Origin: Verrucosispora sp. NA02020
GTDB lineage: Bacteria > Actinomycetota > Actinomycetes > Mycobacteriales > Micromonosporaceae
Assembly (NCBI RefSeq): GCF_013364215.1
Contig: NZ_CP054923.1
Span: 1-64,000, forward strand
Length of the DNA: 64,000 nt
Direction: 5' to 3'
Shown here one piece after another: positions 35,993-42,825 of the stretch. The position numbers and the translations under genes are program-made. How positions within the stretch are numbered: the stretch's first letter is position 1; each line of letters opens with the position of its first letter. Below the pieces are notes generated by a model. It made no database searches and was not told where the DNA came from. It saw nothing but the letters and a program-made list of their open reading frames with translations.

Positions 35993-36619
35993 GTGACGGT
36001 GGAGCAGCAGGCCCGGAGCGGGAGCAGCGGGGCCACGGGATCGGGACGGCGCCGGTCCCGCAAGGACGAGATTCTGGAGATCGCGGTGGGGCTGTTCGCC
36101 TCCCGTGGCTACCACGGCGTGTCGATGGACGACATCGGCGCGGCCGCCGGGGTGACCGGCCCGGCGCTTTACCACCACTTCGCCGGCAAGGAGGCGATGC
36201 TGGTCGCCGCGCTGGTGCCGGTGAGTGAGGGCTTGCTGGAGGGTGGTCGACAGCGGTCCGCCGCGCATCCCGGCGACCCACGGGCGGTCCTGGAGTCGCT
36301 GATCGACTTCCACGTCGACTTCGCGTTGGCCAACCCGGCCGTCATCGCGTTGCACCTGCACGAGCTGGACCGGCTGCCCGAGGAGCCTCGACGGCGTATC
36401 CGTCGACTCCAGCGCCTCTATGTCGAGGAGTGGGTCACCGTGCTGACCGCGCTGCACCCCGGCCTGCCGGCCGGTGAGGCGCGGGTGTTGGCGCACGCCG
36501 CCTTCGGCCTGATGAACTCGACCCCGTTCCTCGGCGGTGAGGTCGACCGTCGACGCCGGGCCGAGTTGCTGCGCGCCGCCACCCTGGCCGCTCTGCTCGC
36601 CCCGACCGACCCGGCCTGA
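35993..36619 (+). CDS. TetR family regulator (acyl-CoA catabolism locus)
   Basis: A 208-residue TetR protein. After a Ser/Gly-rich start, the helix-turn-helix covers about residues 24-70 (KDEILEIAVGLFASRGYHGVSMDDIGAAAGVTGPALYHHFAGKEAML). The C-terminal domain contains DFHVDFALANPAVIALHLHELDRLP, typical of regulators beside acyl-CoA metabolism genes. Its position directly before biotin carboxylase suggests control of the carboxylase and acyl-CoA dehydrogenase genes. A candidate operator lies at 55453. GTG start chosen from the TACGCT element upstream. Confidence 0.9.
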   Translation: MTVEQQARSGSSGATGSGRRRSRKDEILEIAVGLFASRGYHGVSMDDIGAAAGVTGPALYHHFAGKEAMLVAALVPVSEGLLEGGRQRSAAHPGDPRAVLESLIDFHVDFALANPAVIALHLHELDRLPEEPRRRIRRLQRLYVEEWVTVLTALHPGLPAGEARVLAHAAFGLMNSTPFLGGEVDRRRRAELLRAATLAALLAPTDPA

Positions 36620-36662
36620 CCCGTACCCTCGCGCATCAGCTCGCATCCTTTTCGGCCTGGAT

Positions 36663-36718
36663 GTTAGGAGGGGTCCCCTGCTATACCGCAGGCGTTAGCA
36701 GGGGACCCTTCCTTACAT
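36663..36718. repeat. Dispersed palindromic repeat, copy 4 (near-perfect)
   Basis: GTTAGGAGGGGTCCCCTGCTA pairs with TAGCAGGGGACCCTTCCTTAC over a loop with ACCGCAGGCGT. It sits between the TetR stop and the biotin carboxylase start. Confidence 0.9.
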
Positions 36719-36773
36719 GCAGGGCGGCGTGGTTGGCTTGCCCGCGTCCCACAAAATGGAACGCGGAGGAAGC

Positions 36774-38141
36774 ATGATCGAGTCGTTGCTGGTCGCCAAC
36801 CGAGGTGAGATAGCCCGCCGGATCATCCGTACCGCCAAGCGGCTCGGGGTGCGCGCGATCGCGGTGCACTCGGAGGCCGACACCGACCTGCCGTTCGTCA
36901 CCGAAGCCGACCAGGCGATCTGTGTCGGACCGGCCAACCCGGCGCAGAGTTACCGCAACGCCGAGGCAATCCTCGCCGCCGCCGAGTCGACCGGGGCGCA
37001 GGCGATCCACCCCGGCTACGGCTTCCTGTCGGAGAACGCCGACTTCGCCCGCGCGGTGGAGGCGGCCGGTCTGATCTGGGTCGGACCGGACGCGGACGCG
37101 ATCAGCGCGATGGGCGACAAGATCAATGCGCGGAACCTGATGGCCGCAGCCGGTGTGCCGGTGGCACCGGGCACCACCGAACCGGCGGGGGACCTGTCGG
37201 CGGCGCGCGCCGCGGCGGCCGAGATCGGCTACCCGGTGATGGTGAAGGCCGCTGCGGGCGGTGGCGGCATGGGCATGGGTGTGGCCGTCGACGAGGCCGC
37301 GCTGGACACCGAGTACGACAAGGTGCGCGCGTTCGCCGAGCGGATGTTCGGCGACGGTTCGGTGCTGATCGAGCGCTACTTCCCCCGGGTACGTCACGTC
37401 GAGGTGCAGATCCTCGGACTGGCCGACGGTCGGGTGGTGGCGCTGGGCGAGCGCGAGTGTTCGGTGCAGCGCCGCAACCAGAAGCTGGTCGAGGAGTCGC
37501 CGTCACCGGCGGTCTCGCCGGAGTTGCGTACCCGCCTGCTGGCGGCGGCGGTCCGGGCCGGTGAGGCGGTGAAGTACCGCAACGCGGGCACGGTGGAGTG
37601 CCTGTTGGTCCCGCGTCAGCGGGATCTCAGCGGGGATAGCCCTACCTCCGAAGAATTCTTCTTCCTGGAGATGAACACCCGGCTCCAGGTGGAGCACCCG
37701 GTCACCGAGCTGGTCTACGGCCTCGACCTGGTCGAGGAGCAGCTCCGGGTGGCGGCCGGGTTGGCGCCGACCTTCGACCCGGACGCGTTGACGCCGCGCG
37801 GGCACGCCATCGAACTGCGGATCAACGCCGAGGACCCGAAGCGTTTCCTGCCCGGACCGGGCGTGGTCAGGACCTGGGTGGAGCCGACCGGCGCCGGGGT
37901 ACGCGTCGACTCCGGCTACGTCGCCGGCAACACCGTGACCCCGTTCTACGACAGCCTGATGGCCAAGCTCGTGGTCGACGCGCCCACCCGGGCCGAGGCG
38001 ATCGACCGGGCCCGCGCGGCGGTGGCCGGATTCGAGCTGGCCGGTCCCAAGAACAACCTGCCGTTCTTCGCCGAGTTGCTGGAGAACCCGGAGTTCGTCT
38101 CCGGTGACTACGACACCGGCATCGTCTCCCGGATGCGCTGA
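36774..38141 (+). CDS. Acyl-CoA carboxylase, biotin carboxylase subunit
   Basis: ATP-dependent carboxylation of biotin for an acyl-CoA carboxylase. It has 455 residues: N-terminal LLVANRGEIARRIIRTAKRLG, the ATP-grasp glycine loop KAAAGGGGMGMGV, RNQKLVEESPSP, EMNTRLQVEHPVTE and the C-terminal biotin carboxylase domain. It ends there, with no biotin carrier (AMKM) domain, unlike the ~650-residue alpha subunits of methylcrotonyl- or propionyl-CoA carboxylases. A small extra segment (PRQRDLSGDSPTSEE) precedes FFFLEMNTRLQ. ATG at 36774 has GCGGAGGAAGC. The carboxyltransferase partner is probably the gene at 55524, now 17 kb away. No carrier gene is seen in the window. Confidence 0.93.
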   Translation: MIESLLVANRGEIARRIIRTAKRLGVRAIAVHSEADTDLPFVTEADQAICVGPANPAQSYRNAEAILAAAESTGAQAIHPGYGFLSENADFARAVEAAGLIWVGPDADAISAMGDKINARNLMAAAGVPVAPGTTEPAGDLSAARAAAAEIGYPVMVKAAAGGGGMGMGVAVDEAALDTEYDKVRAFAERMFGDGSVLIERYFPRVRHVEVQILGLADGRVVALGERECSVQRRNQKLVEESPSPAVSPELRTRLLAAAVRAGEAVKYRNAGTVECLLVPRQRDLSGDSPTSEEFFFLEMNTRLQVEHPVTELVYGLDLVEEQLRVAAGLAPTFDPDALTPRGHAIELRINAEDPKRFLPGPGVVRTWVEPTGAGVRVDSGYVAGNTVTPFYDSLMAKLVVDAPTRAEAIDRARAAVAGFELAGPKNNLPFFAELLENPEFVSGDYDTGIVSRMR

Positions 38142-38148
38142 CCCCGCC

Positions 38149-38195
38149 GGGTCACGAGATGCCGCCGGGACGTCTGGACGGGCACCTCGTGACCC
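38149..38195 (+). terminator. Hairpin between biotin carboxylase and HMG-CoA lyase
   Basis: Arms 38149-38163 and 38181-38195 pair at 14 of 15 positions (GGGTCACGAG(A/G)TGCC). It follows the stop by 7 nt. HMG-CoA lyase may therefore have its own promoter in 38196-38250. Confidence 0.6.
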
Positions 38196-38268
38196 TGGCG
38201 GTCACCGCCTGACGTGACATGCTTGGGTGGTCAGCGACAGATAAGTGTCACAGTGAGGTGATGTCGTG

Positions 38269-39189
38269 ATGGCGGAGCTGCCGACGTCCGTGTCCATCCG
38301 CGAGGTCGGGCCGCGCGACGGGCTGCAGAACGAGGACCCGATCCCGACCGGGGCCAAGGTGCGCCTGCTCGACGCGCTCTCCCGCACCGGCGTACGGCGG
38401 ATCGAAGCGGTGTCGTTCGTGCACCCCCGGGCGATCCCGCAGATGGCCGACGCCGACGAGGTGTGGCAGCGGGCGGCGAAGGCGGACGGGGTCCGCTACT
38501 CGGCGTTGGTGCCCAACTCGAAGGGCGCGCAGCGGGCCCTGGCCGCCGGCTTCACCGAGATCGAGGTGGTCGTCTCGGCCAGCGACACGCACAACCGCCG
38601 CAACGTCAACCGGGGCACCGACGAGTCGTTGGACGACATCGCCGAGCTGATCGACCTGCTGCACGGGGCCGACGCCACCGCCGAGGTGATCATCGCGACC
38701 AGTTTCGGCTGCCCCTACGAGGGCGACGTCGACCCGGCCCGCGTCGCCGCCATCGTCGAGCGCGTGGTCCGCGACGGCGCCGACCGCGTCGCGTTCGGCG
38801 ACACCACCGGCATGGGTACGCCCCGACGCGTCCGTGACCTGGTCACCGCCGTACGCGACCGCGACGCGGACGTGCCGGTGCTGCTGCACTTCCACAACAC
38901 CCGGGGCACCGCGTTGGCCAACCTGCTGACCGCCCTGGAACTGGGTGTCACGGAGTTCGACGCCAGTGTGGGTGGCCTCGGCGGCTGCCCCTACGCGCCC
39001 GGTGCCAGCGGCAACCTGGCGACCGAGGAGGCGGTGCACATGCTGCACGACATGGGCGTCGACACCGGCATCGACCTGGACGCCCTGATCGAGGTGGCCG
39101 AACTGGCCGAGGAGCTGACCGGTCGACGCCTGCCCTCCGGGGTGCTGCGCGCCGGTCCGCGTACCCGGCTGACCCCCTCCCCGGCCTGA
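38269..39189 (+). CDS. Hydroxymethylglutaryl-CoA lyase
   Basis: Cleaves HMG-CoA to acetoacetate and acetyl-CoA, the last step of leucine breakdown. It has 306 residues with a DRE-TIM barrel: VSIREVGPRDGLQNE (catalytic Arg/Asp), FVHPRAIPQMADADEV, SDTHNRRNVN, FGCPYEGDVD, HFHNTRGTALAN (metal-binding HFHN) and SVGGLGGCPYAPGASGN, the signature loop with the catalytic Cys. ATG 38269 has GAGGTG 8 nt upstream; GTG 38266 is equally possible. The gene is intact up to its stop, 85 nt from the convergent cluster on the right. Confidence 0.93.
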   Translation: MAELPTSVSIREVGPRDGLQNEDPIPTGAKVRLLDALSRTGVRRIEAVSFVHPRAIPQMADADEVWQRAAKADGVRYSALVPNSKGAQRALAAGFTEIEVVVSASDTHNRRNVNRGTDESLDDIAELIDLLHGADATAEVIIATSFGCPYEGDVDPARVAAIVERVVRDGADRVAFGDTTGMGTPRRVRDLVTAVRDRDADVPVLLHFHNTRGTALANLLTALELGVTEFDASVGGLGGCPYAPGASGNLATEEAVHMLHDMGVDTGIDLDALIEVAELAEELTGRRLPSGVLRAGPRTRLTPSPA

Positions 39190-39210
39190 CCCGGCCGCCG
39201 CCCGCACCAT

Positions 39211-39228
39211 CCGGGCCGAGCGGCCCGG
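39211..39228. terminator. Hairpin between convergent genes
   Basis: CCGGGCC and GGCCCGG form a 7-bp stem with a 4-nt loop between the HMG-CoA lyase stop and the end of the minus-strand operon. It may terminate either side. Confidence 0.4.
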
Positions 39229-39274
39229 CCGACACCGACGCGGTGCCCGACCGGGGCGACGTCGGCGGGCTCGG

Positions 39275-40258
39275 CTACTGGGACCACCAGGTGGGTTGGC
39301 GTGACCAGCGGTGGCCGCGCAGGGTCTCCCGCAGCGCCGGGTCGAGCTGCTGCCCGTCGCTGACCGCGAGGTTGCGTTCGACGTGGCTGACCCGGCGCAT
39401 CCCGGGAATGACGGTGGCGACCCGGGGTTCGGCGAGGATGAACCGCAGCGCGGCCTCCGGCATCGGCATCCCGGTCGGCAGGTCCTTGCGCAGCTCCTCG
39501 GCCCGCGCGACGCTGGCGGCGAGGTTCTCCGGCACGAAGTACGAGTTGCGCCAGTCCCCCTCCGGCCAGGTCGTCTCCGTCGTCAGCGTGCCGGTCAAGG
39601 TGCCCTCGTCGAACGGCACCCGGGCGATGACCGCCACGTCGTGTTCCGCCGCCGCCGGGAACAGGTCGTCCTCGGGAGCCTGGTCGAAGATGTTGTAGAT
39701 CACCTGGACGGCGTCGATCAGCCCGGTGGCCAGCGCGCGTACGCCGTTCCAGGACTCCCACCGGTTGACCGAGATGCCGATGCCGCCGATCAGGCCCTGC
39801 TCGCGCAGCCCGGTGAGGGTGCGCTGCCAGCGTGGGTCGTCCGCCCAGGAGTCCTCCCAGACGTGCAACTGCAACAGGTCGATGGTGTCCAGGCCGAGGT
39901 TGCCGAGACTCGTGTGGACGTACTCCTCGATGTGGTCCGGCGGGAAGACGTCGTCCAGGGTGGACTCACGCGTCGACGGCCAGTTCATGTCCTTCGGCGG
40001 CACCTTCGTGGCGACGTACAGCCGGGTGCCCGGGTTGGCGCGGACCAGTTCACCCAGCACCCGCTCGCTGTGCCCGCGCCCGTACACCCAGGCGGTGTCG
40101 AAGAAGTTGCAGCCCAGGTCCACGGCCCGCTGGAGAGCGGCGATCTTCTCGTCGTCCTCGACGCCGGTCCAGCCGTGCAGACCGCCGCCGACGCCCCACA
40201 TGCCGTACGAGACCTCGCTGACCTGCCAGTCCAGTCGACCGAACCTGCGGTAGCGCAT
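39275..40258 (-). CDS. Aldo/keto reductase
   Basis: A 327-residue AKR with the catalytic tetrad Asp54, Tyr59, Lys85 and His132 (FFDTAWVYGRG, ATKVPP, LQLHVW) on a TIM barrel. The end carries the NADPH-binding GMRRVSHVERNLA region. It is the last gene of the minus-strand operon and begins 3 nt after the stop of the FemAB-like gene, with GGAGAGGTGACAC as ribosome binding site inside that gene's end. In this setting it could reduce the aldehyde released by the A-T-R protein, but it could also be a general enzyme. Confidence 0.9.
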   Translation of the reverse strand: MRYRRFGRLDWQVSEVSYGMWGVGGGLHGWTGVEDDEKIAALQRAVDLGCNFFDTAWVYGRGHSERVLGELVRANPGTRLYVATKVPPKDMNWPSTRESTLDDVFPPDHIEEYVHTSLGNLGLDTIDLLQLHVWEDSWADDPRWQRTLTGLREQGLIGGIGISVNRWESWNGVRALATGLIDAVQVIYNIFDQAPEDDLFPAAAEHDVAVIARVPFDEGTLTGTLTTETTWPEGDWRNSYFVPENLAASVARAEELRKDLPTGMPMPEAALRFILAEPRVATVIPGMRRVSHVERNLAVSDGQQLDPALRETLRGHRWSRQPTWWSQ

Positions 40259-40261
40259 GTG

Positions 40262-41449
40262 TCACCTCTCCGGTGCCCGAGGGGGTTGAGGGGGTGTGCC
40301 GTCGCCCCACACGCGTACCGCCTGCTCATGGTCCGAGCCGGGCGACGCGAAGGAACGTACGAGTTCGGCGGAGAGGTCGGCCGGTGGCCGGACCAGACCG
40401 GCCGTCCAGCGCGGTTCGGCGCCCCGGGCGCGTTTGGCGCCGTACGTGCCGGCGCCGAGGTGGACCTGACCCAGGCCGCGTTCCGCCGCCAACTCCCGGG
40501 GCCGGTACATGCTGAGGTTGAAGTACGAGTAGGGCGCCGCCCCCTCGGCGAACCCGGCGGCGCGGACGTACACCCCGTCGGGCCACAGGTAGTTGAGGCT
40601 GAACCCGACCACCGTGTCGCCCGCGTACTCCAGGAGCACGTGGCTGTACGCGTCGAGCGCCGGCACCTGCGAGGCGAAGTAGGCGTGCATGTCGGCGTCC
40701 GTGTCCGGCCCGCCGTACTTGCGCTGCGTCGCGCCGAGCAGCGGGGCGATCACGTCCACGCAGGCGGAGAGCGGCACCGTCGCCACCCGGTCGACGGCGG
40801 CCTCGTACCGGCGGCGTTCCCGTCGCCACTCGCGGCGCCCGGCCGTCGCGGCGGAGTCCTCGCCGACGTGCACCGGCAGCACCGCCTCGGCCGACAGCGG
40901 CGCGGCCACCGGCGGCGGACCGTCCGGGCCGACCGCCCGCGTCCACGCGGCCCGGTACGCCGCGACGTTCGCCACCGGTGTGTAGAGCAGCGCGACGCTG
41001 GCCGCGCCGAGCCGTGCGGCCAGCGCCTCCACCTCGGTGAAGAGGGCGGTCAGCACGGCGTCGCGCCGGTCGTCGGTGAGGTCGTCGGCGATCGCCACCG
41101 CGCCGTGGTAGCCGGCCCGCGAGCCCACCAGCAGCACCGGCAGGAAGGCCGCGTGCTCCTCGGGCGACAGCGACCGCCCGAGGTTCTCCTCGGCCATGTG
41201 GCTCGGGCTGTAGGCCAGGTTCATCGACGGCACGCTCGCGCCGTGCCACAGATAGGTGGCCACCGCCGCCAGCGGGATGCCCGCCGCGTCCTGCACGACC
41301 AGGTAGGTGGTGTCGAACGACCTGTCGGTCTCCGACCAGGCGACCCACGGGTAGCCGAGGTAGAAGCCGTCACCGGCGGCGAGGCCGTTCCACACGTCCT
41401 CGCCGATCTCGGTGACCGAACGTCGGGTGGTGACCGACAGGTCGTCCAT
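40262..41449 (-). CDS. FemAB/GNAT-like acyltransferase (peptidogalycan type)
   Basis: A 395-residue protein resembling the GNAT / peptidogalycan biosynthesis family (two N-acyltransferase-like halves, as in FemAB). Visible segments are DGFYLGYPWVAWSETDRSFDTTYLVVQ near the N-terminus, AFLPVLLVGSRAGYHGAVAI, the basic EWRRERRRYEAAVDRVATVPL linker and the C-terminal VVGFSLNYLWPDGVYVRAAGFAEGAAPYSYFNLSMYRPRELAAERGLGQVHLGAGTYGAKRARGAEP. Relatives form amide bonds from aminoacyl-tRNA or acyl-CoA donors. The ATG overlaps the stop of the decarboxylase gene (TGATG). A role as the cluster's acyl or aminoacyl transferase is inferred. Confidence 0.75.
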   Translation of the reverse strand: MDDLSVTTRRSVTEIGEDVWNGLAAGDGFYLGYPWVAWSETDRSFDTTYLVVQDAAGIPLAAVATYLWHGASVPSMNLAYSPSHMAEENLGRSLSPEEHAAFLPVLLVGSRAGYHGAVAIADDLTDDRRDAVLTALFTEVEALAARLGAASVALLYTPVANVAAYRAAWTRAVGPDGPPPVAAPLSAEAVLPVHVGEDSAATAGRREWRRERRRYEAAVDRVATVPLSACVDVIAPLLGATQRKYGGPDTDADMHAYFASQVPALDAYSHVLLEYAGDTVVGFSLNYLWPDGVYVRAAGFAEGAAPYSYFNLSMYRPRELAAERGLGQVHLGAGTYGAKRARGAEPRWTAGLVRPPADLSAELVRSFASPGSDHEQAVRVWGDGTPPQPPRAPER

Positions 41450-42765
41450 CAACTCCCCTGGTGGTCGCCGTCGTCGAACAGTTCGAGGGCCACCAGGTCG
41501 TCGTAGGTCTCCCGACGGCGGATCAACGTCACCTGGTCGCCGTGCACCAGCACTTCGGCGGGCCGCTGCTGGCTGTTGTAGTTGCTGGTCATCGTCATGC
41601 CGTACGCCCCGGCGGTGAAGATGGCGAAGTGTGCGCCGGGCTCCAGCTCGGGCAGCGAGCGACCCCGCGCCAGGTAGTCGCTGGACTCGCAGATCGGCCC
41701 CACCACGTCGTACGAGGTCAGCCCGGCCAGGCCGGACACGTCCCGGGAGACCGGCGTGGCGTCGGCAGGGGGCTGGACCGGCCACATGAAGTGGTAGCTG
41801 TCGTACATCGCCGCTCGGGCCAGGTGCGTCATGCCCGCGTCGAGCACCACGAGCTGCCGTTCACCGGCCTGCTTCAGGTAGCGGACGGTGCTGACCAGGA
41901 CACCGGCGTTGGCGGCGATCGTGCGACCCGGCTCGAAGATCACCTGACCGCCGAGGCGGGCGAACCCGGTCAGCCGGGGGATGATCGCCTCGGCGAAGTC
42001 GTCCCAGCTCGGTGCGGTGCGGTCCACGTACTCGGCGGGGAAACCACCACCCAGGTTGAGCGTGGTGATGCGGTGCCCGGCCTGTTCGAGCTGGGCCACC
42101 AGGGCCATCAGCCGGTCGAGCGCGGTGGCGTACACCTGCGGGTCGAAGATCGGGCTGCCCAGGTGGACGTGGAAGCCCTCGATGCGCAGCGCCTCGTCGG
42201 CGGCGGCCTGCGCGAACAGCGCGGCGGCGCGGTCGATGTCCACGCCGAACTTGCCGCCCCGGGTGCCGGTGGTCGTCCGCGCCGGGGTCCGCTCGTCCGG
42301 TGCCACGTCCGGGTTGACCCGGATCGCCAGCCGGGGACGCCGGCCCTCCTGCCGGGCGATGCGGGACAGCAACTCCACCTCGGCCTCGGACTCGACGTTG
42401 ATGCAGCGGATGTTGCGGACGACCGCCTCGCGCAGCTCGGCCTCCGACTTGCCGACCCCGGCGAGCACCGTGCGCTCCGGGTCGACGCCCGCCAGCATCG
42501 CCCGGTGCAGTTCGCCGCCGCTGACCGCGTCGACCCCGGCGCCCTCCCGACCGAGCAGCCGGAGCAGGTGCACGTTGCTCAGCGCCTTCGCCGAGAAACA
42601 GACCAGCGGGTTGACCGCGTCGAACGCCTTCGCGAAGCGACGGTAGTGATCGATCAGGGTGCTCGCCGAATAGACGTAGGTGGGTGTGCCGAAACGCTCG
42701 GCCACCGAGGTCAGCGGGACCCCTTCACAGTGCAGCGTGCCGTCGCGATAGGTGAACTCGTCCAT
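41449..42765 (-). CDS. PLP-dependent decarboxylase (LysA/DAP decarboxylase family)
   Basis: A 438-residue fold-type III decarboxylase. PLP Lys60 is in CFSAKALSN (usual DapDC: YAVKANxN), then GVDAVSGGEL, the HxGS-type HVHLGSPI, GGGFPAEY, the EPGR phosphate-binding motif and the CESSDYLARG loop with the active-site Cys. Housekeeping LysA makes lysine from meso-DAP. This copy sits in the middle of a biosynthetic operon and probably decarboxylates a pathway amino acid, which cannot be named. The start ATG has GAGGAACAG upstream, 60 nt after the ATP-grasp gene. The stop overlaps the next start (TGATG). Confidence 0.85.
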   Translation of the reverse strand: MDEFTYRDGTLHCEGVPLTSVAERFGTPTYVYSASTLIDHYRRFAKAFDAVNPLVCFSAKALSNVHLLRLLGREGAGVDAVSGGELHRAMLAGVDPERTVLAGVGKSEAELREAVVRNIRCINVESEAEVELLSRIARQEGRRPRLAIRVNPDVAPDERTPARTTTGTRGGKFGVDIDRAAALFAQAAADEALRIEGFHVHLGSPIFDPQVYATALDRLMALVAQLEQAGHRITTLNLGGGFPAEYVDRTAPSWDDFAEAIIPRLTGFARLGGQVIFEPGRTIAANAGVLVSTVRYLKQAGERQLVVLDAGMTHLARAAMYDSYHFMWPVQPPADATPVSRDVSGLAGLTSYDVVGPICESSDYLARGRSLPELEPGAHFAIFTAGAYGMTMTSNYNSQQRPAEVLVHGDQVTLIRRRETYDDLVALELFDDGDHQGS

Positions 42766-42825
42766 CTGTTCCTCATTCAGGAGATCAGCGCACAGGATAT
42801 CCGTCCACTCAACGAAGATCGGCCC

